16,801 nt of DNA from Spirogloea muscicola (lineage: Eukaryota > Streptophyta > Zygnematophyceae > Spirogloeales > Spirogloeaceae): assembly GCA_009602725.1 (NCBI GenBank), contig WELB01000081.1:449838-466638 (forward strand), in the 5' to 3' direction. The notes under the pieces are model-generated. The model did not search any database and was not told where the DNA came from. It saw only the letters and a list, made by a program, of their open reading frames with translations. Position numbers and translations under genes: made by a program. Each line of letters begins with the position of its first letter. Within the stretch, counting starts at the first letter, position 1. Of the stretch, positions 1-10,561 are shown in pieces.

Positions 1-41
1 CGATCTCGGCGGCGGGAGCGGCGGAGGCGGCGGCGGCGGCC

Positions 42-3000
42 ATGGCCAAGGATCGGGCCCGCGCGCTGCGGCTCCGCGGCCGCGTCGTGCTGCACGAGGT
101 CCGGGACGCGCTCGCCGACGGCGGCGGCGGCGGCGGCAGCGGCGCGGAGCTCGACGGCCTCTCTAGGCTCCACAGCTCGCCGCTCTCTAACGGTACGCCG
201 GCGACGGCGTCGCGCTTTCGGCGCAGCCAGCTCTCGCCACCACCTTTGCCACAGCAGGCATTCGACACGATGGCGGCCATGGCCGCCGATTGAGCAGCTA
301 GGCTCTGCAACAAGTCGCTCATGTCGAGTATCTTCTGCAGGGGCTTGCTTGATGAGATAGATGCATTAGTTGACAGAATTTTAGATGAGATGAGCTAAAT
401 AAGGAGAGAAGCGCAGATGATCTCTGAGTGACGCCTGTCGATCACTCATTATCTCTCGACTTAAGTACCTCAGCTTGTCAATCATCACCCTCAGTTCTTG
501 TTGGCCCTTGTCAGCGGAAACTCTTAGCTTCCTCCGAGCTCTGCAGCAACTGACTTAACCCCCTGCCGCTTCAACGCCAGGGGGAGGCCTTCGCTTGGAC
601 GGCGACGGCGGCGCGGCACTGGACCCGCCCAATGGCGCCTGGCTCGACGACGAGGCCGTGCACGCGTCCCTGTCGGCCTGCGTCGGGCTGCTGGCCGTCG
701 CCAGGGGCGGCCGAGTGGTCATCAGCAGCACTGGGGCTTCTGGCGACAGGACCTTGGATGGCACCGTCGCTGTCGATGCCTGCTCGGAAGGCCAATCAGT
801 GACTTGCCTCCAGTGGCTGGCCTTCACGGAGGATGCCCACAGCCGCTTCCTGGCCGTCGGGACGTCGGGCGGCGCCCTCCTGGTGCTGACTGTCCAAGGT
901 GGGCTCCTTTTGAGGCAGGTAGGTTTCGTGCGAGTGGGGAGGAATTTGCACATTATCTGCTCCTAATATTCAATGCTGTTACGCAAGAAGAGTACATACT
1001 TTTGTTTGGGTTGTACTGACTAGCTGAATCTTGTGCAGGGTAAGCTGCACAAGAGTCCATCTGTTGACCAGCATCCGTCTGTCTGTCTGTCTGGCGGTTA
1101 TCTACACTCGCTCTCACATGCTTGCGAGCAGTGAGTGTTGTTCATCAAGCATGCGTGTCTGCCGCCGTGCAGGTACTTCACAGCGGGCCGTTGCTGCGAG
1201 TGCGGACACGGGGCAAGCGCCCTCGGCTTCGAGCTGGCAACGAGCCCCAGGATGTTGCAGCCTTCTATGCGACGGCGGTCGTGCGCATCGAAGGCCACGA
1301 TTTGCAGGTGTTGTCTAGAATCACTTTTTTCCAGTCTTACCTGCCAGTCAAATAGAGGGCCTCAGACGCTTGGTCCACTTACACAAATTCGTGGAAACCA
1401 AGACCAAGTCTCAAGAGCCAATATCTGCATCTTATAACAGCAGCAAAGCAGACCAGGTCCACTTACACAAATTAGTCGAAAGCAAGACCAATCTCAAGAA
1501 CCAATATCTGCATCTTAAAAGAGCAGCAAAGCAGACCAGGCAAAGGCCACCTGCTCGGATTACTTCGTCTCAAAATAGTCTCTCTTTGGCACTGTTGGCG
1601 AGATAATACTTAATAGTCTATGATTGCAGACACTGGTGTTGAGACTGGCCAGGGAGCACGACCAGGGAGCCAGCATCCTGCCAGATATGCCACAGCAGCC
1701 GGGCCTTCGGTACCACAAGTGGACACTGGGCAGGCCTTTGCGGCAGTGGAGGGATGGGGCCATCACTGACCTTTCTCCCACTCCCATCTCCAAGGTGAAC
1801 TGTGAGCAAGGGTGCTTTATCGCCGCCGCAGAGCTCTATAGTCTGTTATCATCGCACACTGTCATCGCCAACATATTTGTCTGACAGTGTGCTTTTGAAG
1901 CGCAGCAAAGTCTTCTTAGTACAATGGTACGATATTTTGTTGGCTGCCGACTGGCGTGTGCAGATTTGACCTTAGTCAGTGTCTTGTGCGGTCCTTGACT
2001 GCTCGCAGATTGGACAAGGTCAATTTGGCCTCGTACTTGTCGGCCCCGATCCAACCCTGGCTTCGTTCAGGTAAATGCCATTGACAGGTGACAGCTACTA
2101 TGACAGCTACTATCAGCAACTACTTTGTGGTTATGTAGGGCCGTGCTCAAGTTGGCATGTGCACAACGGCTACTGAGGCTCGCACGCTGAGCATACCATC
2201 CACAGAGTAGCAGAGGGCCAAGTGGGCCTGTCCACGGCACTCATCGCCTCCAAGGTGGCGACGGGGGTCGTGTCAGCAGCAAAGGGCATGTCAACTGCTG
2301 CCACGGCAGTCTACAGCATCACCAGAGGGCTCATGAAGGGAGATGCGCTCTCCCCTGTGTCCCCACTGCAAGGGCTGAAGGATATCAGGTGGGCCACTTT
2401 ATCCATATCATGCATATAATTATAACTCAGTGGCGAATGACAACTGCTGGATAATTGCTTGTGAGCATTTTCACAGCAGCTAATATATGTACATGGCAAG
2501 GTCGCCGCCTTCTCCATCTTACAGGAATCGATGCTTAGCTCGTTGATGTAGTGACTCAAGGATCCGGCTGAATTCTGACCCAGTGCAAGTTCTGCTAAAG
2601 CTTAGGCATGTGCATTTGATGAGAGCATAAGCCAAATAATTATCTTTGAGGACACCATACGTTGGCGCTGTTGCAGGCAGGCAATCACAATGTCAGCTGG
2701 TCTGTCGACCTCAGGAAGCCCCAGCTTGCAGGGCAAGCTTGTGGAGGTGGATAATGGCAGAGAGAGCGTCCAGGCCAAGCCGCACGCTGCTCTACAGGAT
2801 GGGGACAGGCAGGCGTTGGCGCTCTTCGTAGCGCCGCGGGGGCCGCTGGTGGCCATTGCAGATAGCCTTGGCCGCGTCCTACTTTATGATTCATCCGCAG
2901 ACATTGTCGTACGCATGTGGAAGGTAAGTGTCGTACGCTTCCGCTGATGAACACAGCACAATGCTCTCCCACAAAGCCGAAGGCAGAATAGCGGTCTGAA

Positions 3001-6000
3001 ATTCCAAAAAGCAATATCTATCTGAACGTTTGCTTCTAGAAAGAATCGTGCAGCGTGCCAGGGTGAATCAGCACCATGTCAGTGCCTGCAGCAAGTCGTG
3101 GCAGCAGATCCTGAAGGTCTAGGCTTTGACATCTTGTCCAGATTCGTGTTCCTAGAATTTAAGGAGCAAAGCCACTGTTGTAAAGGCGCGGCATGAGCTG
3201 TCGGTGTCAGCAGGGTTATCGAGCCGCACAATGTGCATTTCTGGAGCTGCCCGCGGCACCCCCAGCAGGCGGCAAGAAGGCAGATGAAGAAGCGCACGAG
3301 CCCCCGCAAGCTGCAAGTGAATCCCCCAATGCTGTGGTTGACTTACGACTTTGCCTGGCCATATATGCTCCAAGAAATGGCATCCTGGAGGTACTTGTTG
3401 CTCCACAAGAACCACAACTGTACTGTTGTTGTACAGATTTACAAGTCACTCGAAGTGCAATAGTGCAGTATTTGTATGAGCAGAACAACCTGCCAGCTAC
3501 TAGCTCCTCAAGTCCAGCTCTTAGACAAGCTTTACACGCCATGGTGCCAAGTTGAGCAGGCAAATATGCAGGCATGGCAAGGTGTGCTCTGTGCCCACGC
3601 AGGTCTGGTGCCTGCGAAGCGGGCCGCGCATTGTCCGCCTCCGGTGTGGCTCGGGCTGCCGCCTCCTGCAGCCGTGCCCCAGCTTGGACCTTCGCGCGAG
3701 CAGCGTGCTGGAGCTGAAGCCCGCCCTGCGGGCCAGGGTGTACCTGCTCCTCGGCAGCAGTGGCCAGCTCTTTGAAGTCGCCTCGACCGGCCTGTTGGGA
3801 CTCGAGAGGTAGCTCCGTGGCTTGTCGGCGGCTCTGTCTACCAGTGACTGCCCCCTTAAGTGGAGTAGCCAGTCCGCAGTTGCTCTCTTGGCAGTGCAGT
3901 TGGTTTATATATGACAAACCATATTGGCCCTTCAAGACCACGCGGCACTATCTTAAGTGGGTAGCTTTGACAAGCTTCTGCACACTTCTTCGGGGGGCTC
4001 ATGGCTGCAGATGGGCTCCAGATCATTGTGCATGCAACTGATCTTGGCTCTCCAATGTTTCTGTGTATAACGTTTATTGTGTTATAGCAGGACCTTGGAG
4101 CGGCCGACATCAAGGGGCAGCTCCAGCCTGACAGGCGGGATCATCACCGAAGCAGACGTCTTTCAGTGGCTATTTGACATTCTGCACGACAAGCCAGGCG
4201 CGCTTCTGGCAGCACAGGCAGGCCTCGCGCAGCTGCGCTTATGGCCTCCCTCCTCCCCTGAAGACAAGAACATGTTGCACCAGTACTCGAAGCATGGGGC
4301 ATTGGAGGGCTCGCAAGAGGAAAATGCCATCTTCCTGCTCCTGGGTGTGCTAACCTCGGCCCAACGGCAATTTCAGGTGCACTTGTAGATCCACGTCATG
4401 ATAGCATGTCTGACACTTTTTTGCTCACTTGATATTGTGTGCTTTTGCTGAATCAGTGAGACGCCTCAGATATACCCCCTCCCTTCAGTGCATAAGAGCT
4501 TTCTTAAAATGAAGACTCAAAGCTCTTCTTGGCGTTCAAGTCAGGGAAATCTTGTTGAAAAACTCATCAGCAGGATGTGTCTAATGACGTGCAGATTTTT
4601 GTCCTTCTGCTGGCGCTGCGGCCGGCGCTGCCGACTTGGCTCCACCTTGCCGCGCTGCGGGTGTGCCTGGACTCAACAACCGAGGCCCTTGAGGCCGCCA
4701 AGCAAAGTGGTGGTGCAGATGCAGAGGGTGCTCCAAGCATCAACTCAATCCCAGCTGCACAGCCAACGGAGAGTAGAGCAGGAGCCCACTGGAAGGGGCT
4801 GAGTCCATCGCAGAAGGCCGTGGCCGCCTCACTCCTGAGCTCGGCGTCTGTCACCGGCCTGCGGCTTCGGAAGCGGCTGGCAACGACGCTGGGCGTTGCA
4901 GCCCTGGCGCAGGGGGCCAGCGAAGCAGAGACGCCGGCGATAATTGGTTCTGACGTGACTAGTAGCAGCTGGAAGACTGATGGGGCAGCTCCACCGAAGG
5001 CGCCTGTGAAGCTGACAAAGAGGGAGAAGCTGGAGCAGCGCCTGCACCTCCTGCAGTGGCATGAGCACCTCTTCTCCACCTTCTGCAAATTGCTGGAGAA
5101 GTCTTTACCAGCAGTACAACATCAGTCAAGTAGTGGTCAGAGCTATCAGTCTGGTCACAAGTTACCTCTGCTTCAGGCTGGTATTGCTGCTGAAGTCCTG
5201 AGCGGGGACGAGGATGGCACACCCCTGGGCGCCCTTGACCTTGCCGCCGACATCCAGGCTGCGCTTGTGGCAGAGGGCAACAAGCAGGGCCAATCGGAGG
5301 ATGATTTACTGCTGAATATGCATATGACATGGAAAGACTTCCTATCTGAGTTTGCATGCGATCTCAGCTGCAGCCCCGGGGTCCACAGGGACAGCCTGCG
5401 GCTGGCGTGCTGCCAGGGCGTGGTTGGCATCAACGGCATGGCCGCCATTGCGCGGGCGCTAGCGCTCACCAGGCCTGCTTCCCATGACGTCATGTGGCGC
5501 CTCTCCACTGGCGCCCCTGCGCCGGCGGCGGCCCTTGGTTTGCTACTCTTTCAGCCGCTGCTGGACAACCAGGCGGTTTCTCGGGTGGATGAGATCACAG
5601 TGCTGCTGCCACTGCCGAGGCTGGACTGGCAGCTGCTCTTTGTGGCCTGGTTTGGTGCAGCAAGCGTGCCCCGGATGCTGGCAATGGACGCCCACCGGCT
5701 GTTCCTCCTCCTGCAGAGCGTGGCAGCTGAGGACAACTCAAGGACCTTTAAGATGCTGGATCTTGAAGAGGACACTGGTGAAGTGTCTGACGTTGCGGCT
5801 GATCGAGAGTCTGTACGCGATGGCAGTCACGAACTGGGTGATCCATTCCCGCTGTGCTTCCACTGGTGCCAGCACAGCAATTCTGTGCGGCAGGCGCTGG
5901 TCCTGGCCCGGTTATGCCTCTGCGCTGTGCAGAAGAAGTTTGCGCTCCGGCGGGCCCTCCTTGACGACCAGAGAGAGGTACTGCACATTTTGCACCTTAA

Positions 6001-7902
6001 ATCTGGAGTTGTGCTTATTGACATATTGCCTTGAATGTGATAAGTTATCAAGAAAGATTTGTAGAACTGATGTCGACTTGATTGACTGTGGGCGACAGGT
6101 GATTGAGAGCTGGCGGATGCTCGTTGGACGGCTAGAGGAGGCATGGACGCTTGAGAGGGCGATGGCACTTCTCCGCTCGCACATGAGAGACGCGCCAGCA
6201 GGCCCGCCCGGCTGGCTGGGCCGCGAGGGCCCTGCAGTGGCAGAGCTGGACGCCTTCCCGGTGGCTGCGTGCGCCGCCTGCCTGCAGCTGCTGCTGGCAG
6301 GCAGCAGCAGCGGCAGCGGCGGCGCAGCCTCCGCAGCACTGCCAGTGCAAGCAGCAAAGACAGTGCCACGCCGCAGCAAGATTGTGAGGCTCAGCTCGTC
6401 CTCAGGTCTGCCTTCCCTGGCTCCAGATGACAGCTTGGAGAGCAGGCCGAGTGAGGGGGAGCAGCTGGAGGTTGCGAGCGAGCAGGACACGCCGGCGGCG
6501 CTGCTGCAGAGTCTGGCAGCCCACTTCGCCTCTTCCTGTCAGCCCGACATCCTTGCTGCGCACAGGGTGGCAGAGGCATGCCGGCAGTGGTCGCAGTGCC
6601 TCAAAGCTTGCGGAGTCAGTGCTGCGAACGGCTGCACGGCTTCTTGGGAGCAGGACTTGCTATTGATGCAGGATAATCTGTCACGCATTACGCTGGTTGC
6701 GCTCAAGGGCGGCGTCGTGGCCTCCCTCTGGGCCTCCCATGTCGGCCCACGGGCAGCCATCGTGGTCTCTCTGCTGCACACTCTTGGCCGCTCGCCATCC
6801 AACACTGAGTGCTCTGCCTCCTTAGGTAGCTCTCGTGGCCTTGATCCTTCTTACAAATCTGCACGAGTTCTGCAAGGTCCCCCTGGATGCCTTACATTTT
6901 TGCCACTGTTAGATCCTGTTGTATCACATAGTCTTGGGAAGAAAAAAATGCATTCGCAATCAGAGGTGGTGCCTTCGTGATGAATTTAGTTATCCTGTGT
7001 TTGCTCAGCAGGCCTGTCGAGGGAGGCGGCGGTGGCGCTGGTCGGCGGGTGCGAGCAACTGCTGGTGATGCTGTACCACTGCGTGTCAATGCTGGACGAA
7101 GCAGACGTGCAGGTGGAGGCGACAGTCGCAGCGGCCGACGCGGCATGCCGCGACTATATCAGCCAGTTCCGCCTACGGCCGCCGCCCGACAGCCTGATCC
7201 ATGAGTACATGCTGGTCCTTCGGATTGCCGGCGTGGCGCTTGCCCTCAACCTCCAGGATGTTGAGCTTGCAAGCCTGTTCTCCCGCCGGTTGGTGACCAC
7301 CTTCCCCGCCCTCTTCCAGGTGCCTCCTGCCTTCCTTTTCATGCCGCATCCATTACACCCCTGACATTGGGTTTCTAGATTTGAATGCTAGAAGCTCATT
7401 TCACAACGTTAGCATAGTAATTAGGGAGCTGAATAGGCTGTTAAATTTGGGCACGCCTCCTCATATCACTCGTGCTATGGGGAGTTTATACAGCTGACTA
7501 GCACTCTCCTGCCCACGCGCTCGTTGTGGCACTGGTTCAGCAACCCTGTTGAGGATCAAAGTCATGTCACAAGAAAGTAAAGGCAACTCAGGCATCTGCT
7601 GATTGCGGGTGAACGCATATTATATGACTTGCATGTCCAAGAGTAGTGGTCAGCCAATCTTCTCATCATCTGGTTGTGCACAGGATCTCCGCCTTGATGA
7701 TAATTGTGCGGAAGCTCCAACCGAGCAAATGGATGCCAGAACAGCATTCCTCCTCGCTATTCACCACACGCAGCAGGCGGCTACCACTCTCGGCATGCTG
7801 CTCCCGTCTAGTGTCCGGCAGTATGCCTTTGTGTCAATCCATGGGCTGGCGAGTGATCTTGGAGTTGGCCCAGACTTCCTTGAGTCCAACTGGTCCCATT
7901 AA
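42..7902 (+). CDS. RAB3GAP2: RAB3GAP2-like: Rab3 GTPase-activating protein, non-catalytic subunit (14 exons)
   Basis: In animals RAB3GAP2 pairs with catalytic RAB3GAP1, acting on Rab3 as a GAP and on Rab18 as an exchange factor in membrane traffic and autophagy; the same role here is inferred. Exons: 42-192, 581-918, 1173-1307, 1630-1794, 2009-2070, 2206-2388, 2677-2923, 3214-3390, 3603-3808, 4091-4376, 4595-5977, 6099-6825, 7012-7319, 7684-7902. All junctions are GT-AG and phase-compatible, giving about 1528 residues (human about 1393). Landmarks matching the animal protein in order: RYHKWTLG with DLSPTP (exon 4), GPDPTLASF (5), STALIASKV (6), GRVLLYD and VVRMWK (7), GYR and IYAPRNGILEV (8-9), a PDIL...W region and LKGGVVASLW (12), LDEADVQVE (13), FQDL and ARTAFLLAI (13-14). 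The N-terminal half is the beta-propeller-like RAB3GAP2_N region. ATG 42 has a strong GCCATGG context, but the frame is open upstream to the window edge. The last conserved stretch is missing or in unrecognised exons. Confidence 0.87.
1077..1092. repeat. GTCT tetranucleotide microsatellite in intron 2 of RAB3GAP2
   Basis: Four uninterrupted GTCT units lie between exons 2 and 3. This is an ordinary simple repeat. Confidence 0.75.
1372..1538. repeat. Two-copy tandem repeat of about 84 bases in intron 3 of RAB3GAP2
   Basis: Two imperfect copies lie head to tail at about 1372-1455 and 1456-1538. Both begin GGTCCACTTACACAAATT and end GCAGCAAAGCAGACCA, with a few substitutions and a one-base length difference. 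The repeat is wholly inside the intron between exons 3 and 4. No transposon features are visible, so a local duplication is the simplest explanation. Confidence 0.9.
2089..2112. repeat. 12-base direct duplication in intron 5 of RAB3GAP2
   Basis: TGACAGCTACTA occurs twice in immediate succession just after the exon ending at 2070. It is short and intronic, with no evident role. Confidence 0.8.
7684..7902 (+). CDS. RAB3GAP2: Last recognisable RAB3GAP2 exon, C-terminal end uncertain
   Basis: The exon opens after a GTGCACAG acceptor and continues the frame of the exon ending at 7319, joining LFQ to DLRLDD as in animal RAB3GAP2 (FFKDL). It holds ARTAFLLAI, like the RQQFLLKV motif, and LASDLGVGPDFLE, like the stretch just before the RRH...ELY motif. 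The frame then stops at TAA 7900-7902. In animals about 80-100 more conserved residues follow (ELYNYGVD, LASQLL, GQRLAHALL). Either the protein is shortened here, or a donor just before the stop (GT at 7884 or 7892) leads to exons I could not identify. A CAG|GTCAG donor-like site at 7915 lies after the stop. Confidence 0.6.
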   Translation, partial: DLRLDDNCAEAPTEQMDARTAFLLAIHHTQQAATTLGMLLPSSVRQYAFVSIHGLASDLGVGPDFLESNWSH

Positions 7903-8310
7903 GCTCCAGCCACAGGTCAGTATGCAGTGTTGACCTCTCTGTTCACAGCGACTGCAGAGTGCATCTACTTTGTGGTCTTACAGTAGATATGCCTGATGGG
8001 GTCTATGGATGGGGATAAGGGTCTAGATGTAGGTTGTCACTTACTGGCTATTGATATTGAAGGTGCCTGGTGGACTGCATGCATTGGTGCATCTGTAGGC
8101 GTTACGACAGCAGTATTTGTCCGTCACCGGCGCTTTCCTGAAGGTTAAGTTACGCTGGCCAGCTCCACATTTCGAAGGCTGGATGTAGCTGCCCACCATC
8201 AATTTTAGGTCTGAAGCAGCACCAAGTGGGGAATGCGTGTATCTTGTCGTCCGTTTGCTTGCATCAAACGTGTGCTGAGTGCGTGCACAGGAGAATCGAT
8301 CTCATTCACT

Positions 8311-8315
8311 TGTAA
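8311..8315 (+). promoter_or_regulatory. Possible TGTAA polyadenylation signal for RAB3GAP2
   Basis: TGTAA is the usual poly(A) signal of chlorophyte algae. This copy lies about 410 bases after the TAA at 7902, within reach of a 3' UTR. A five-base match is weak evidence and the RAB3GAP2 stop itself is uncertain. Confidence 0.25.
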
Positions 8316-8499
8316 GAAGCCTTATGCATGTCTCATTACTCCGGTCTTAAATGACCTGTTGCTCTCCTGCATTCTTCTGGGTTTTGAGCTGAATGCATAC
8401 ACCGTGGCTAGTAGGATAGTTTCTCATATGTATTACCAGGGCATGGGGCACTCTGCTCCAGTTGTTGTTCTTACATATGTCCTGCTGTGCTGGAGCAGT

Positions 8500-8562
8500 C
8501 CTTCAAGAAGCTGGAGGAAGGAAAGACGCTCTTTGTGGTATTAATGTTTATGGAGACGAGGT
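8500..8562 (+). other. Possible orphan exon of 63 bases
   Basis: A pyrimidine-rich run ending GGAGCAG precedes it and GAG|GTATGT follows, a good donor. One frame reads SFKKLEEGKTLFVVLMFMET and ends in phase 2, which looks more like protein than the surroundings. I cannot place it in a family. A possible next segment after the GGAGCAG acceptor near 8634 keeps phase and reads SIGDPQVEDGKH before a stop. It may be a small unknown gene, a terminal exon, or chance. Confidence 0.25.
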
Positions 8563-9218
8563 ATGTCCTGCCTGCAGTGGACATGTTACCAGACAGGCAT
8601 CGGTAAAAGAGAGTGAACTGACTCGGGCGGAGCAGTTCTATCGGAGATCCTCAGGTCGAAGACGGCAAGCATTGACGTTGTCACACATTGGTAACATTCA
8701 CATCAGGCTTGCCACAAAGATCCAAAGTGCAACGTGGGCAGAACTTCAAGGTGCTGCTCATGTGCAGCACTCAGCAATAGAGAGGTGATTAGTAATACCA
8801 TGCTTGGCACATTAAAGATGCGACCCAATCATTTGAGGTGCCAAGACAGAGAGATATACGTTTTCTACTAATGATGGTGAAATTGGCTATACGGTCAAGC
8901 ATCTGCTCCAACACATTCATCAATTGCACTTAATATAGTGTGCATTGGTGTTGTCTTACATGTGTATGTTTTGGACATGTGTTTCTAGTACCAAACACAT
9001 GCTGCTACTTGTATAGTGCAGCATACGCCTAGCTTCTCATCTGTATCTTACCAAGCAGATATCCCATGTTCACCAGGTTTAGCTTCCTGTCTTAGATGCG
9101 CCCTCATTGGGAGGTGTCCCTCATTACATCGACCTTGATTAGGAGAACTAGTATTATCATTTCTGTCCAGAGGCTTGGATATCAATGAACAATCAGTTCC
9201 TGGGCAAGCTGAGGAGGA

Positions 9219-9638
9219 GTGTCCGATCTGGTCAATCCAGAGCTCACAGAAGAGGTGGGCAACTTTGTGGAAGCAGCAACAAAATCTGGGGGTCTAGCAA
9301 CCTTCTCATCAGAAGACGAAGTCAATCCCTGAGAAGGCGAGCCGCGAGAAGGTCGGCAATCATCCCAAGTAGTAACAGCCACCTGCGTGCGACTCCTGCA
9401 ACAGCATGCAGTATCTGCAAGAGACGCCAAACCCCCCTAACCACATTCCGTGCGCCTTGCAGCCCACCAGTTGGCTGCACTACTATTGTATAGATGCGCA
9501 TGACATCATCAGACCCTTCCTAGGCGCATCTCCTCTCAGGCCTCTTTTCAGCTCAGTGCATCAAATGGGACCCTCAAAGGCCTCCCAAGTCTTGGGCGAT
9601 TTGCAGCCGCATGGAATCTTTGCGAAGCAACAATCTAA
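9219..9638 (+). pseudogene. Coding-like frame broken by three stops (possible gene remnant)
   Basis: One reading frame stays protein-like over about 420 bases but carries stops at 9330 (TGA), 9438 (TAA) and 9501 (TGA) before a final TAA at 9636. Segments include DLVNPELTEEVGNFVEAATK, VTATCVRLLQQHAVSARDAK, VRLAAHQLAALLLY and NGTLKGLPSLGRFAAAWNL. I recognise none of them. A decayed gene, exons of an unknown gene with the stops in introns, or chance openness are all possible. Confidence 0.2.
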
Positions 9639-10561
9639 GTTGCTGTATGCTCGTAATTTGCAGGTTGATCTAAGGGTATAAACTGTTGCGGAGTGACGAC
9701 CACCAGACAATGAGCTCGAGCATCTCAACGGAAATGTATAGAAAAATTCTAAGGGTTTGGTATCCGCAAGCAGCCTGAAGGGTCCGCACTCGACCTTGCA
9801 CAACTCTACCTCGACAGACTAGACGACTAGTCACTTCCCACACACCCGTCTCCCCTACCACCAAACCCCCCTCTGGCTTGGAGCATTTGCAGCCTTTGCC
9901 TATCCTCACTGGGCCAACCTCTGTGTTGCACCAACAAATTCTCCCATGCCCTGCCAGCCCTGGTGCACGCCATTTGGTCAGTAGCATGGAAGGACCAGTT
10001 TTACCATTGCTTGCTGATTGATGAGTAGCAGCATCGTCAGCCCATCTTGCTTGCCACCAACCACCATGTCTGAAAGCTGTTCACTCTGATGATAATAATG
10101 CAAGGCGTCATTGAAGCTTCAATGATGTCATCAGCACATGTCAACAATGCACCAGATACTATAAATAACATCTGACATCTTCACCTGAGAGAAGTCCCCT
10201 ACTCTGTACAGTACTATACTATGTACGGTTGCAGTCTGCCTTGATGGTCACATCTGCCAGCAAGCTTGTATGATGTGATCGTATGTGTCATGTGCAGATG
10301 CAGGATTAGCTTCCCGCCTGTGGAATCTGAGGCACCTGTGCCTCACGACCTCCCAACTCACTGCGCTTCACCCCAAAGCGTTGTGCATATTGTTGGCCAA
10401 CTTCCTCTTGTTGCTCTCTCGTCATACGCCACTGAGCCGCCATTCCCTGAGCCTGCAAAAATGATAAGAACCCCTATCCTCTTCAGTGCAGCCAATGCTG
10501 GCACAATTCTCACTTCAGCAAAGGCTACAACGCATAATCGCAAATACTAAGTAATGACCAG

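Larger units (their letters stand above)
7903..10561. other. Long stretch without an assignable gene
   Basis: The first few hundred bases are probably the RAB3GAP2 3' UTR, or carry undetected terminal exons. No frame on either strand gives a protein I recognise. Coding-like patches exist: 8500-8562, flanked by a good acceptor and a GAG|GTATGT donor, and 9219-9638, a frame broken by three stops. The part just below 10562 would be the 3' flank of the small minus-strand gene. Composition resembles the introns rather than the exons. I see no terminal repeats, transposase or RNA gene. Confidence 0.5.

Noticed and set aside
3216-3941. Minus-strand open frame of 241 codons
   Set aside because: Antisense to RAB3GAP2 exons 8 and 9, which show strong family similarity; a shadow frame.
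5484-6980. Plus-strand 498-codon open frame taken as one exon
   Set aside because: Its first part is a shadow of exon 11 in another frame. Only 6099-6825 is coding in this frame, bounded by good splice sites.
8462-8788. Possible TPR-like protein (AEQFYRR motif)
   Set aside because: A single weak resemblance in a frame that runs through a likely donor; no repeat of the motif.
10266-10550. Plus-strand open frame of 94 codons before the small gene's stop
   Set aside because: No recognisable domain, and it lies in the probable 3' flank of the minus-strand gene.
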